Assembly (NCBI RefSeq): GCF_905147365.1
Contig: NC_056428.1
Location: forward strand, 36,933,001-36,997,000
DNA: 64,000 bases
Origin: Aricia agestis
Taxonomy: Eukaryota; Arthropoda; Insecta; Lepidoptera; Lycaenidae
Direction: 5' to 3'
Below, in pieces: positions 42,870-55,605 of this stretch. Under the pieces are notes generated by a model. It saw only the letters and a program-made list of their open reading frames with translations, was not told where the DNA came from and made no database searches. How positions within the stretch are numbered: the stretch's first letter is position 1; each line of letters starts with the position of its first letter. A program made the position numbers and the translations under genes.

Positions 42870-44860
42870 GTGTCTTCTGCATATTTTCTTCCAGAAGGTA
42901 AAATATTCAAAATTAAGCTACATAAGTGATACATGTTCAATTTAAGACTGTTCCTCAAATGTCCAATCTATTAAAAGTTGTGACATTACCGTGCTGTGAT
43001 TTTTCGTGGTCATGACTCATTCATGATTCAGAATGCCTGTTTTTAAACGGGCCGTATCCCACCACAGATTTTCACTATCTCATGCGTCGCCAGGATCGAC
43101 AACAGTATCCAACTCAATCACAGACCACTCTTTGATATGGGCTCAATATCTGAGAATGCCCGTTCAATATCCTGAATTTCGTTCCCTTTCTGCTGCCGAA
43201 ACTGCACCTGAGAATTTGTAGTCGGCTTATAGGGATGTTACCTAATATTGAATTTACCAACGGTTGTTAAGACATAAAAAACTGCTCAAGTAGGTATGCA
43301 TGTTGTATACTTACCTATAAATTATCACCTTCACATAAAACACTTTGTTATTTGTCTCTTAATGACAAAACATTTTGTGCAGCGGCATAAACTTGTGACG
43401 TCACATTATCACATATCACTCTTTCTTACTATAAAAACTATTATGTAGTTTATGAATTTGTAATTTTTTTATTAATAAAAGCGCATTAAGACTATTTATC
43501 AACATGTCTATTAACATCATGTCGCCTGTGTGCAGTGTTAATAAACGCGATTCGAAGTCCACCGAGCGCGTGAAATCCCTCCGAAATTGGTGCCCGTTAT
43601 AGCTTTTTTAATATAAATCCGAGCTGACATGGGTGTATCTGTGATGCGAGTGAATATCGATCATTATGTTGGCCGTCTAGAATTGGTATTTCTGTGGAAA
43701 AGTTGTGTTTTGGCACGTGAGAAAAGTCACGTTCAAGGACCACGTGGCTATTTTGGCCACGGCTTTGTGACATTCGTTGCCATGTGAGTTTATACCGTCC
43801 TTTTTTAACTCTTGAGTTATTTTTGTCTTTTACGACTCTGATTACGACAACATTATCAGAGTAGACAGAATTATAGAGAATGCAGACTTAGAACTGATGT
43901 TGAAATTTTTAAATTTGACGTATTATGACGAAAATGTCGCCAGGGTTGTTAAATTGTTACCTACGAATTTAAAACTATGACATACGACGTGTTCCTCTTT
44001 GGTCGTATTGTTGTTTGTGTTTTGGCACATGTGATTAAAATTGTCAGAATCCAATTTTGAAATCTTTATTTTAAATATTTAAAAATAAATTATATCAGCC
44101 AGCGCGAGGCACATTCCGCTTATAATCCTAGTGAAACCCGACGAATTTGACAGATATTGAAACCTGTCCGTCTCTTTGCAGTCGAACTACTGGTCCTTAT
44201 GTCTATTGTGACATTATGAAGATCGTTCATTCGTTAATTCAAAACAAAGACAGTCGGGTAAATAGTGTAGTAAGCCCATGAAGTTTGCCTCTATTCTAAG
44301 ATTGGGACTGTTTATTTACCCAAAACTAAGAGGATCTAGCCATGGTTTTCTTCTTCAACAAAATAAGCTTGATCGTAAGCTAAAACCATCGTAATAACGT
44401 CTAAGGAGACCAGCCATACTGGCTTGATTTACCAAATATTTATACATATTTTTCAGCTATATTCTGTTTCTATTTTTGTGTTTGTTTCGAAAGGGGTGGA
44501 CGAGGTCGCTGCACCAACATGGGGGGTAGAGGGTGGCATATCAATCCAATTCCCATACGTAACTCGAATATGTATCTATATGGACTAGATCAATATTACA
44601 GGTAATTAGACGCTTAGTACAATGCAATGTAGCTTTAATGTAGCTATTGGTGTAACTTGGTCTGAATGTACTTTGTTTGATTGCACATTAACAATACTAG
44701 TCTAAGAGCGTGTGTTCGGCAGTATACTGTTTCATCTGTCATTGACGCAATGGGCATTCACTATTCCCCCTGTGCGGATCCGCCCACGAAATAAGGAATT
44801 TTCCGGGAACCGAACATTTTACCGCGCCAAAACGATAACACAGGGAAGTAAAATGTATGG
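42870..44860. other. No gene or element identified
   Basis: Moderately AT-rich. The stretch 43530-43800 is less AT-rich and free of recognisable repeats (for example CACGTGAGAAAAGTCACGTT, GACCACGTGGC) and could contain an unrecognised exon or regulatory DNA. No frame or splice pair could be supported. The open frame at 43033-43221 has no recognisable domain. Confidence 0.35.
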
Positions 44861-44872
44861 ATATATAATATT

Positions 44873-45410
44873 ACTAGCTGTTGCCCGCGACTTCGTCCGC
44901 CTGGACTTTAGTTTATAGTTGTACAAATTAGTCCACAAAAATTGCCTTTGATCCTTCACGTGATCTAGTTCTTATCTGTGCCAAATAAGTCACAGAAAAA
45001 TTGCTCCAGTAGTTCGTGAGATAAGCCCTTTCAAATAATTTCCCCCCTTTTTTTTCCACATTTTCCTCTATTTCTTCGCTCTCATTAGTTTAGCGTGATA
45101 AAATATAGCCTATTGCCTTTCTAGATAAATGGGCTATCTAACACTGAAAGAATTTTTGAAATTGGACCAGTAGTTCCTGAGATTAGCGCGTTCAAATAAG
45201 CCATTTTAAATAATTTCTCCCGTTTTTTACACACTTTCCTCTATTTCTTCGCTCCTATTAGTTTTAGCGCAATAAAATATAGCCTATAGCCTTCCTCGAT
45301 AAATGGGTTATCTAACACTGAAAGAATTTTTCAAATCGGACCAGTAGTTCTTGAGATTAGCGCGTTCAAACAAACAAACAAACTCTACCCAATTATAATA
45401 TTAGTATAGA
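44873..45410 (-). mobile_element. Mini-Helitron with complete ends
   Basis: The minus strand begins TCTATACTAATATTATAATT and ends GGCGGACGAAGTCGCGGGCA then ACAGCTAGT, with the hairpin GCGGACGAAGTCGC. An internal block of about 205 bp is tandemly duplicated (CTCTATTTCTTCGCTC at 45066 and 45239). A diverged 5' part is at 15765. Confidence 0.82.
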
Positions 45411-45715
45411 TGAAGACGATTTTAAATTTCCTACTAGTCTAAGAAAATTTGTTTCAAAATCGTCGATCAGACCGAATAATTCATGTACTTTTGAAAGTTG
45501 GTAGAGTTGTTCGTAAAGGTGTCCAGATGAATATACTAAAAGTCCCCGAGGGTAGGACACGAGCTGGCGGTGGGGGAGGGGGGAAAAGTCTCTTTTTCAA
45601 GGGTTTTGCTTGTGACTCGAAAATTATGTATAATATCTCTTTAGTGACTTCTACATTAATTATCTACATTAAATTTCCTATAAATTACGTCTAAACATTT
45701 TTACTGTACGATCAT

Positions 45716-46097
45716 TACTTTAGGAAATATAGAACTTACTTTAACTATAACTTTAACTTTAACTACAATGCAAAATGTCTAATCTTTAGTTAAAGTTAAA
45801 AATGAACGCCATAAGACGCCATTTTTAACTATAACTATAGAGCTCGACAAGGCTTTAAATGCACGTGGCGCAAAAGGAACTAACGCTGTCATCATACAAA
45901 AACGCCATTTTTGACAGTTCTTTTTTACCAGCAGCGCCCCCGCCCACGTTCTTAATAAATCCTTGTTGGAACCAGCAACGTCTTCTGTCAAATTCTGTGG
46001 TCAAAGTTAAGGTTAAAGTTAAATTAGCCTTAACTATAAACATAACTTTGACCATAACTTAAACTTTAACCACGCCTCTGGTGCAACCCAACCTAAA
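45716..46097 (-). mobile_element. ACTTTAAC-family TIR element, uninterrupted copy
   Basis: Matches 16103 and 63441 in inverted orientation: AACTTTAACTACAATGCAAA, CGCCATTTTTGACAGTTC and GGTGCAACCCAACCTAA. Confirms the empty form of the site occupied at 16362. Confidence 0.75.
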
Positions 46098-46487
46098 ATA
46101 ACAAATTTATTTGTAATATTAATCTCATAATATAATAATATAATTTATAATAATATTAATGTTTATCATGTCGCGTTTGAGTGGCGCTAGCAAAACTATT
46201 CTAATATTATGTGGAAAGTAGATGAGAAGTAAGTAGTTTCAAACAGCAAACTTGAAGCATGGAAGCCATCAAGTGGATGGATCGTTACCTCCTCCGTATA
46301 TATCGTATTAAAATATTATGTTTTCACAAACAAATCGCTAAATTAGTTGCAAGAATATTCTATCAATCTTTTTGAAGGATTCGATTTGTTCGGAGTATTT
46401 TAGATTTAATAGCACCGTTGACTGCAGATAATAGCAGTATAATTTAATTGTAGGCGACTGGCAGGATAGATTTAAGTGTATATTTTT

Positions 46488-46870
46488 TTAGGGTTCCGTA
46501 TAGTCAACAAGGATAACCAGTTTCGGTCTGTCCGTCCGTCTGCTTGTCTGTCCGTCCGTCTGTCTGTCCGTCTGTCTGTCCGTCTGTGTGTCCGTCTCTC
46601 TGTCCGCGGTTATGCTCAGAGACTATAGGACCTACAAATCTGTAATTTGGCATGAATGCACATAATACGAGTAATTATGCCGACAAAATGGTATAAGTAT
46701 AATTTTTTTATGGTTCCTCCCCCTCACATCTAGCGGGGATTTGTTTTTCGCGCCCACCCTACCGTGTGGGTTGTCGTTGGATAGGCTTTTTAAATTTTTT
46801 AAAATATTAGGAGTATTCATAAATCATTTTCCGATTTAGGGTTCTATTTGTGAAATATGAAGTTTTAAAG
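46488..46870 (+). repeat. Repeat with TAGGGTTCCGTA start and (GTCC/GTCT) tract
   Basis: TTTTTTTAGGGTTCCGTATA, then a GTCTGTCCGTCC tract. The same head begins the element at 52565. The right limit is uncertain. Confidence 0.5.
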
Positions 46871-47154
46871 TGAAAAAATCGTTAGAGTTCAGAGTTACCA
46901 GCTAAACGGTTGCTTCTGGAAATGTGAAAAAATTCACGGGAATAGAAAATATTCTGAATTTAAAAGGAAAACTATCATGGCTAAGAAGACTTCATTAGTT
47001 AAATAACAGTCGCTCAACTAAAAAAAAATGTATTCGGCGAAGTAATTAAAGGAACTTTTCGTGCAAATTCCTTAGAATGTAACTGACCATCATGTCAGTT
47101 ACATTCATTGTTAGTGGTGTAAAACACGTTAAAATATATTATATTCATTGACCA

Positions 47155-47520
47155 TACAAAAATTCCGTACCGTTATAGAGAAAAATAGGCCAAAAACTTG
47201 AAGGGTGGGGACGGGGTCCATACGAAATCCCCCATGGTCCTTTCATATTTGATGGGGCTCCCTTATAACAAACAAGATTTTAGTAGCCTTTTTTTGCTCT
47301 TTATCAAAAATAGCAGAACTAAGACAATTAAAATATGCATAAAATATTTAATTGTATAATTGGACTTTAATAATTAATAATAAAATTAAAATAGATATAA
47401 TAATTAATAAATATTTAGGGGGGGCTTCCATACAAAAAGCACAAATTTTTATCTATCTTTGCCTTATAATGGTACGGAACCCTTCATGAGCGAGTCCGAC
47501 TCGCACTTGGCCAATTTTTT
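47155..47520 (-). repeat. Repeat family B, rearranged minus copy
   Basis: Ends in the complement of GCCAAGTGCGAGTCGGACTC at 47485-47515, with GGTACGGAACCCTTCATGA. The left part has an extra CCGTACCGTTATAGAG word, so the copy is internally inverted or composite. Confidence 0.6.
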
Positions 47521-47629
47521 ATAATGATTCAGGTATAGGTTATGCCATAGTTGTTATAGGGTCTAATTCATGATCAGAAATATTCACTTTTATCCAGTGA
47601 CCAGTCGCTTGGGTCCCAGACCCCAGTAT

Positions 47630-48044
47630 CGGCCAAGTGCGCGAGTCGGACTCGTGCACGAAGGGTTCCGTACCGTTATACAGCAAAAATAGGCCAAAAA
47701 ATCTGTTTTTGTATGGGAGCCCCACTTAATTTTTTATTATATTTTAATATTATTATTAATTATAGTCAGAATAATGTTACTAACATAATTTATAAGCCTT
47801 AACTAACAAATGATTTAATAATGTAACTTGATTTAATAAACTATTTCATTATTAAATAATAATTATTAAAGTACATAATATAATTAAAGACTTTGTGAAC
47901 ATTTTAAGGCCCTACCTGATGCCATTGTTGATATCGAGCAAAAACGGTTCTTGAGATACAGCCTGGAGGCAGACAGAGAAACAGACGGACATACACCGAA
48001 GTAATAGGGTCCCGTTTTTAACCTTTGGGTACGGAACCCTAAAA
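47630..48044 (+). repeat. Repeat family B, copy
   Basis: ATCGGCCAAGTGCGCGAGTC ... GGGTTCCGTACCGTTATA ... AGGGTCCCGTTTTTAACC to GGGTACGGAACCCTAAAA, with a roughly 100-bp internal AT-rich insertion (47765-47865) absent from other copies. Confidence 0.72.
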
Positions 48045-48639
48045 TATTTGACCTTCAAACCAATATGGTGGCTAATGCAACTAGTCGGATTTGGTCGAGT
48101 TTTTTTAATTTAAGCTATTCATGACCCCGTCTAAACATTGGTGCCAAAAAATTCTGACTATAATTAATTTCAGATTCCCACAAAGCCGAACGAACCCTAC
48201 TATAATTTTTATTCGGTGTGAGGTTCATACAAACACTATATTTTTTATTATTTATTTATTTATTATATTCCTACATAATTTCGCTACACTGAACTAATAA
48301 ATCCCAAATGTTTACCGTCGCTTCGAATACTTTGGAACTCGACCGAGGTAAGGACTCTGGACTCACTCAAGACTAAAGTTTCAAATGTTCTTAATGTCAC
48401 AAAGTTATTGCAAGTTGGACTTGTGTTTCTCAATAAGGTATTTAATTTGTCCGGTCTCTGGCCAAACATTTCCATGTTATACTCAAAATACCATTTCCAC
48501 TTTGTGGAGTAACGTCCTAATGTTTACAGTTTCTGTTAGGAATATTAATTTAGAACTTGCTGCTTTTCATTCACCGACCCAATGGTTTTTCATAATATTA
48601 TCAAAATTCAAAAGCAATCTGTGCAAGGCTTATGAAGAG

Positions 48640-48770
48640 CATTTGTGTATCATCCCACAAAAAATACGTACATATATTGAGTTATGAATGCAGTCATGTT
48701 CTTTAAGATCATATTATTTTAGAACAAGACTGCATTCATAACTCAACAATATTTTTTGTAAATACAAAAA
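48640..48770. mobile_element. Palindromic element (GAGTTATGAATGCAGTC arms)
   Basis: TTGAGTTATGAATGCAGTCA and its inverse surround GTTCTTTAAGATCATATTAT. The same arms occur inside the 53880-54029 MITE, so the two are related. Confidence 0.65.
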
Positions 48771-48927
48771 TGCTCCACATTGCAGTTTGTAATAGAAAAA
48801 GGAATATATTTTATCAAATTGACATAATATTTTCGTCGAGCTCATATCAAATTCGGTAACAAACGAGGTATTGATGTTTTTCATGCACGTGCATATTCAT
48901 ATCCGATGTCTTTATTCCATTGTATCG

Positions 48928-49077
48928 GCCCTCATTTACGGGGATGCCGTTTGATCCGATCAGACTAATCGCAGGCCGATCTGACCGGAGTCTGGACTCA
49001 TGCATGCATATGCATATGGAAATGCACAAGACCCCGTCCGACTGGATCGATCGGCCTTCCCGTGTATGAGGGCCTTT
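48928..49077. mobile_element. TIR element (GGCCCTCAT ends)
   Basis: GGCCCTCATTTACGGGGATG and the inverse of GGCCCTCATACACGGGAAGG bound 150 bp containing CATGCATGCATATGCATATG. Superfamily not determined. Confidence 0.6.
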
Positions 49078-49944
49078 AGATCGGAAGTAGGTATCGATGT
49101 GAAACAGATAGGTACCTGTGGTCGAGGTGTACCTTTGTAATCTGTCGATGTGGTTCTTTCTCTAGAGACGCTAGGCTGCCGACTAAAAGCTTTGCAATCT
49201 GTTAGGTTTCTCTAATTTAGACAAAGGTAGTTTCAGGAGGGTGGTGGAAAATATGTTAGGTTTAATTTTGTTAAAACGAACAGAATATGTGTACAAGTTT
49301 GTGTTGTCAGGTATCACAACCTAAAATGTAAGAGCTTTATTATAGGGATAAAGAGATGTAGGTCATCATTGGACTATGATATTTTTTTGTCATAGTCCCA
49401 GGATGACCTAAATAAGGGGTTCAAAAGTTTATTTTGTCTACTACAAACTTGGCATTGTATTTGCATCACGATCTGACAAGTTTTGTTTTTTATGCTAGCA
49501 GAAGCTGGCTGTTGCGTGAATAACATGTGTAGAAACTCATGTTTACCACTTAGCAAAAACCAATTGGATTTATAAATGGGTATAAACTATAACAGTTACA
49601 TAACTTACATTACGTATGAATGACCAGTAACCACCCACCCCTTTCCAGTGTCCAAGCGTGGTCGTGTTTTTGTGTACCATTTCAACTTTATTGCCATAGT
49701 CATTAGGTCGAAATGTGCTACACTACCTGATGACTACCTCACATTTATCCGAGTGTATTTCAGCGGGAATGAATTCATAATCCGTAGAGCTTTGCCCTTT
49801 GATTTGGATCAATTGACAACTGTAGACTGAGATATTATTATGATTATTCATTATTATTATGACGGCCTTCTGAATATTTAAATTGTTGTGGGTTAAATTA
49901 ACGTTTGCCAATTTTAAATGATAAAGGGAGCTTTCATCAATTTA

Positions 49945-50111
49945 CGGCCGTTCCCAATATTTGATCTATCTCTGGTTTTGCCCTACTAGAGATAGGAATA
50001 GCTCACCATTGACATAAAATATATGTCTCTAATGTCTAATGTGAGCTATTCCTATCTCTAGTAGGAGTAGTAGGGCAAAACCAGAGATAGATCAAATATT
50101 GGGAACGGCCG
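49945..50111. mobile_element. Harbinger-type MITE, copy 3, TTA duplication
   Basis: CGGCCGTTCCCAATATTTGA ends, flanked by TTA at 49942-49944 and 50112-50114. Longer than the other copies by a duplicated GTAG word near 50061. Confidence 0.87.
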
Positions 50112-50773
50112 TTAATGGTGCCAACCTCTGTCACAATTCGCTAGCAAAATGTTAGTGATTTTTTGAGTACTTTACGTAAATCTAATGAATGAAATAACAT
50201 AGTGACCTCTTTTCAAGAGTTATCAAAAACCCAACGCAACTGAAAGGGCTTCAAATAAAATACATTTATAACTGTAACGACTTTTTACTCTTGTTGCAAT
50301 ATCAAACAGCGCAGTTTTAATCAATATATGCTATAGCCTATAGGTAATATCAGGGCCACCGATCCTTTGAAATGAAACGTAGCCTGTTATTTTTCATTTC
50401 GCAAGTCGCAATCTGAAATTGGACCCCGACGAAAATTAATTAACCTCTGCAAACCGCAACGACTGGACTCATGGCGACGGAAAATCCCCCGTTAACAGTG
50501 TCAATTTTCATCGATTTAAATCAGTGGACGCACTCAATAAAGCTGTTTATTTTATGTGCTTGCTCGTCTTTATTTAAGAAGTTCGTATATACTTAAGGAA
50601 TTTTGCGGGGACCGTACGTATTTCCAAGTTCCAATATAAATGTAGCCTACGTCCTATAATAATCTATAGGGTCCACTGTATATCTGTGCTAAATTACCTA
50701 AAAATCAGTCCAGTACTTCGTGGGATTAGCTCTTTTATACAAAGTCTTCAAGTCTTCAACTCTATATTTTTAA

Positions 50774-50960
50774 CTAGACGATGCCCGCAAATCTTTGCGC
50801 CAAAATTCGTTTAACGCGCGGAAACCGTGCATTTCTCCGTGACAAAAAGTATCCTATGTGTTTTCCCGGGACTCAATGTATTATACATACCAAATTTCAG
50901 CAAAATTTATTCAATGGTTGGGGCGTGAAAAGGTATCATTTATAATAATTATTAGTAAGT
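50774..50960 (-). mobile_element. Mini-Helitron 3' part
   Basis: ACTAGACGATGCCCGCAAAT is the inverted terminus (hairpin CGCAAAGATTTGCG then GGGCATCGTCTAGT), like the end of 18182-18400. The 5' end is lost about 50960. Confidence 0.65.
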
Positions 50961-51279
50961 AGCTATAGAAATAGATTTTAGATGACAAAACTAGTTCTAG
51001 CTCGTTGGAAGTTGCAACTAGTGCGTTGATCATAATCTTTTTGTTAAGTTCTATCCGTGCCTCCAATCAATTTGGGCGTCAAAGGGAAAACTGGCTTAGT
51101 TTTGAAACTGTGACCTGACATATTCAATTACGGCGTGACACGGCCACTCCTAGTATAAAAAAGAATTGTTTTTTGAAGCCTAAAAACGACAAAGCCACCC
51201 ACCTACGCTTGACCAAAAAACGTGACGAGAGTCGTGAAAAAACTTTTGATTGCGTTATTCATCCATAATAATAATAAGT

Positions 51280-51391
51280 ACCTGGATGATATAGCAAACG
51301 CTCATTGACTTCGTGTTACTTAACAACGCCATCTGCTGGAATAGCTTTAGCTATTGTTGTGTCGTTACAAGAATTTCTCGTTTAAAGATAA
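51280..51391 (-). mobile_element. Mini-Helitron fragment (ACCGAGC family)
   Basis: TATAGCAAACGCTCATTGAC, TTCGTGTTACTT and AACGCCATCTGCTGG match 35900-36050. The 5' end GAATTTCTCGTTTAAAGATA is kept and the 3' hairpin is gone. Confidence 0.6.
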
Positions 51392-51560
51392 GTAATATTA
51401 TAAATACGAATGTGTATCTGTTTGTCTGCCTGTCTGTCTGATACCTCTTCACTTAAACCGCTGATTGCTGAACCGATTTTGATGAAATTTGGTATGCAGA
51501 TGGAGCCCCGCGGGATTAAGGACATAGGATTTTTTTTTTTGGAAGCGTACGGTTCCCTCA
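51392..51560 (+). mobile_element. Mini-Helitron 5' part
   Basis: GTAATATTATAAATACGAAT then TCTGCC tract, CTGAACCGATTTTGATGAAA and GGACATAGGATT. Homologous to 18182-18330; abuts the previous fragment. Confidence 0.6.
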
Positions 51561-52560
51561 CAATGATTAAGGCGAAGACAGCTGCCAATTGGACATCTTT
51601 GTGCAGTTTTCTAGACACGTTATGTATTTCATTGATTGGCACAATTTTTATTTTTATTTTTTATTATATTTGAAAAAAGCTTTTTTATCTTAAAAAATAT
51701 GTTTCATCCAGTAGGAGTATATTATTTAATTATTGAAAATGAAAAAGCTTTTCCAAATATAATCAAAAATCACATTGTATATTTTTCTTGTGCCAATCAA
51801 TGAAATACATACATCTGGAAAACTGCACAAAGACGTCGAATACCAAAGTCACATCTTCCAGGAACTTTAAACAACTAAAATAATAAAATAGTTCTAACTA
51901 AAATAATACAAGCTATGCTTTAAAAATTGTTTATTTGATACCTTTTACAAAAATCCAAAGCTTGTAAAATTAAATTTTCGGTTTTGACATCTAGATTTCC
52001 CATAATATTATTTTTTTCCTCTAATAAACGAAAAATGTATCCACGCTACCGAGAGAACATTTCACATCTCTCTCTCTTTCGCATGAAAATCGACAGTGAT
52101 GCGAGAAATGCGAATCCTCAAGGTTAGTCGTAGTTATCAGCGTCTTAAGGCCAGGTGGACGCAAAAATTAGCAGGTCAGAAACAAATAAGGTGACACGGG
52201 GTATATACCGTTCGACTAATCAGCGCCCGAGATGCGTTGCGGTTCACAATCTTTCGACCGTTCACAATCTCGCGAGATAGATTATAATCTAACGGTATTT
52301 ACAATCTTACGGTGACAGATAATACACAATCTGTGAAAATTTCAGAAGTCTAGCTATAGTGGTTCTTGAGATACAACCCGGAGACGTCATACAGACAAAC
52401 GGGCAGACGGACTTCTGAAATATGAAGATAGACTATATTATAATAATTATGAAGACTTCTGTAACAGATAGTGTATATTTGTTGCCGCTATAATAATAAA
52501 TACTAAAAATAAAATGAAGTTAATATTCCCATAATATAAGAAATGTGTTTTTTTATTTGC
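51560..52560. other. AT-rich sequence, small repeat fragments only
   Basis: CAAAGA.GTC and GCAC/GTGC.CAATCAATGAAAT words at 51596-51642 and 51788-51832 are inverted relative to each other, suggesting a decayed TIR element. A family B 3' fragment is at 52325-52410. No gene seen. Confidence 0.4.
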
Positions 52561-52564
52561 GTTT

Positions 52565-52617
52565 TTTAGGGTTCCGTAGCCAAATGGCAAAAAATGGAAC
52601 CCTTATAGATTCGTCAT

Positions 52618-52648
<31 letters not shown>

Positions 52649-53220
52649 CGTATGTCACAGCCACTTTTCTCCGAAACTATAAGAGCTATACTGTTGAAAA
52701 TTGGTAAGTAGATGTAATCTGTGAACCGCATTAAGATTTTGATACAAAAATGGTAAAATATTAAAAATTTTAAAAATTAGGTACAACTGAAACCAAAAAA
52801 ATATATTTTTCATCTAACATATTATGCGTGTGGGTTATCTATGGATAGGTCTTTAAAAATCATATTGAGTTTTCTAATAGGTATCATTTTTTTCTAACCT
52901 GAATAGTTTGCGAGAGAGACTCTTCCAAAGTGGAAAAATGTGTGTCCCCCTTCCTCTAACTTCTAAAGTGGGGCATGATAATTCTAAAAAAATATATGAT
53001 GTACATTACTATAAAAACTACCAACGAAAATTGGTTTGAACGAAATCTAGCAAGTAGTTTTTTTTTATACGTCATAAATGGTAAACCTTAATTTAACTTT
53101 CATTAAATCAACTGAAATATAAAAATAAATCAAAAACCTTTTAATTTCATAAAAATAAACCTTATTGCTGCTGCTGGAACCCTTCATGGGCGAGTCCAAC
53201 TCGCACTTGGCCGGTTTTTT
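52565..53220 (-). repeat. Interspersed repeat with family B end and (TCTG) head
   Basis: TTAGGGTTCCGTAGCCAAAT at one end, the complement of GGCCAAGTGCGAGTTGGACT at the other. This is a second subfamily sharing the family B terminus but with a different body (CGTATGTCACAGCCACTTTT). Confidence 0.65.
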
Positions 53221-53879
53221 TGCTCGTAATCAATAATGGTCAGCTAGGCACATAAAAATTCACAGAATCCTTAATTATATTTGGTATTTATTAATTAATA
53301 ATAAAATTAAAATAAAGTAAATGTTTAAGGGAGCCCCCCTTTTTCTGTCTACTCGTAGCAAAAGTAGACAATAAACACAATTTTTTGTCTAACTTTGCTA
53401 CGATAAAAAAGATATAAACAATGTTTTTTTTAAATCTCTATTAACAATATTATTAACTATTGTATGGAGAATTTGAAAATAAATATAACATAAACATTAT
53501 TATTTTTTTAATATATATTTTTCATGGGTCGAAAGTACCCAAATTTGACATTTTTCGAACATTAATTAAAAATTCATATCTTTAAAAATGTTTACTTTAT
53601 CGTGAATAGGACCTTTTTTATTGGTATTTCAATAAAGAATATAAAAAAAATGTCCGGTTGAAAAATAACAATTAGTTGCAATTGCTTAAACAATTTTTGT
53701 TTAAACAATACTAGCTATTTGACCGAGCTTTGCTTGGTATTCAATAAAACACGAATAAAATGACATTTTCTAAAAATGGTTCCTAGCTAGATCGATTTAT
53801 CGCCCCCGAAACCCCCTATATACAAAATTTCATGAAAATCGTTGGAGCCGATTCCGAGATTCCAATTATATAATTGGAC

Positions 53880-54029
53880 GCTGTTAAGCATTCGTGTACT
53901 AACCCACACAAAAATTACGTATTGAGTTATGAATGCAGTTATGTTCTTTAGATGATTTAGAACAAGACTGCATTCAAAATTTAACGACAAAAAAAATTGT
54001 GGGTTAGGACACTAATGCTTAACAGCGAC
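53880..54029. mobile_element. MITE nested in the Helitron
   Basis: Arms CGCTGTTAAGCATTCGTG and the inverse of CGCTGTTAAGCATTAGTG, then inverted CTAACCCACA. Interior related to 48640-48770. Confidence 0.72.
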
Positions 54030-54273
54030 TATATATACAATGTGTCCCGACACCGGTGTCCGATCCTTTAATGTCATGATCTATGGCATATTTTACCGAC
54101 AAATTGGCTCTCAAATTTTCTCTCTCCCTCACGGTTGTAAAATGGCAGCCATTTTAGTTTTTCTCGGGCTTTCACACTAATCTGACCAGTACTTCTCATG
54201 TAAATATCCTATGAAGATAAAAAAGTCTCATTTGATAGCTTAACTTGTGGACTACGCTTACACAGGCAATATA

Positions 54274-55605
54274 CACACACTGGCAAAATTAGAGGAACAT
54301 AGGTAAAAAGGGCCACAACTTGAACTCAAGTGGGTCGGGCTGAGTGAAATCCTTTTTTATAGTTACTAAGCTAATTTAAGAAATAAAATATTGAACAAAA
54401 CTGGAAAGTTGACAGGGTTTTTTAGCAATTATGCCCTAATAAGTGTTTTTCGATGATTCACGTTGTAAGTATTCCTGATAAGAATGGCGTTTTAGCGGGG
54501 TGCAAGGTATGCTCAGCTTATTTGATTGTTTGGTTTTTGGAAGAACACATTGCTTAGATACAAAATTAGTGATTTCCCAGCATCTGCGACAGCTAGAGTT
54601 GTAACCACGATAGAAAAAGGTCACACCTACCGTTCGGTCAGTCAGGCCTTAGGTGTGTCGGCTTCCGTGGTCCATCGTAACTTTCAACGCCACAGAGAGA
54701 CTCGATCTGTTCGGAGACGAGAACAAGGCAGATATCGGGTGACAATGGTTCAAGATGACCATTTTGTAAAGAAACAAACCTTGAGAAATCGACCTCAAAC
54801 TGCTATGCAGACACGAAACCTGTCGGAACAGGTCCGAGATGTACGTGTAAGTGATTGTACAGTAAGAAGAAGACTTATAGAAGTTAAATTAAACTCAAAA
54901 GTGCCTATAAGGGCACCAAAACTTGAGACTGGACACCGAAGAGCCAGGCTAAGATTTGCGCGTGAACATCAAAATTAGACAAGTGAGTGAAATCTTGTGC
55001 TGTACAGTGATGGGAGCAAATTCTGTGTACATTTGGCGATAAAGAATGTGGATAAATCGTAAGGAACGCTATAGGCCATCAAACTTAACGGAAACAGTGG
55101 CCTATGATGCAGGCTTCGTAATGGTTTGGAGTGGCATATGATTTGGAACCCGCACGGAGCTGATGATTATTGATGATGGTACTTTGAGAGTACAGGGCTA
55201 TAGCACAGCCATCCTGGAACTGCATGGTGTGCCTTTTGCACAGTTTTAGGTAGCAACTTCAATTTTATGCGCGTCCATAGAGTAAAAAAATCGGGCATTA
55301 TTACCTAAACGATGCCGGCGTAGCCCAGGAGGAGAGGCCAGCGCGGTCTACGGATGTGGATCCGATTGAAGACATGTGGCACATAAATGGGTGAACGGTA
55401 CGAGTTAAAACTCCGGTCCAAAATGTGTCCAGATTTTTGCCGATTATTTTCTATTTTTCACGTTTTTATGCCCTAAATTTAAATAAAATTTATTTTTTAA
55501 TAATCAATTAGTACCTAATTAAATAAATAAATATATAAAAAACAGTGAACAATTTCCAAAAAATTTGAAAATTTTGTTCTGTTCCTCTAATTTTGCCGGT
55601 GTGTT
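54274..55605 (+). mobile_element. Tc1-like transposon, TA duplication, inactive
   Basis: The ends CTGGCAAAATTAGAGGAACA and the inverse of CCGGCAAAATTAGAGGAACA are flanked by TA at 54272-54273 and 55606-55607. 1332 bp fits a full-length Tc1-like element. It lies inside the left arm of the fold-back element. Confidence 0.88.
54526..55270 (+). pseudogene. Tc1-like transposase, disrupted
   Basis: The N-terminal part is open to 54978 and shows the paired-like DNA-binding region: ARVVTTIEKGHTYRSVSQAL, GVSASVVHRNFQRHRET, then RRREQGRYR and the second helix-turn-helix VSDCTVRRRL. Downstream the frame breaks at TAG after HQN and repeatedly thereafter. Fragments still read as the DDE domain: SKFCVHLAIKNVDKS, VMVWSG and TELMIIDDGTLRV. 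VMVWSG followed by the second catalytic aspartate region is diagnostic of Tc1-like transposases. An intact protein would be about 340 residues. Several stops and shifts make this copy dead; no intact partner is in the window. Confidence 0.87.

Noticed and set aside
45855..46062. Frames with Thr-Leu or Val-Lys repeats on both strands
   Set aside because: Translation of the GTTAAAGT word repeats of a TIR element.
48385..48687. 100-residue plus-strand frame
   Set aside because: No recognisable domain, no splice or promoter context, and the end enters a palindromic element.
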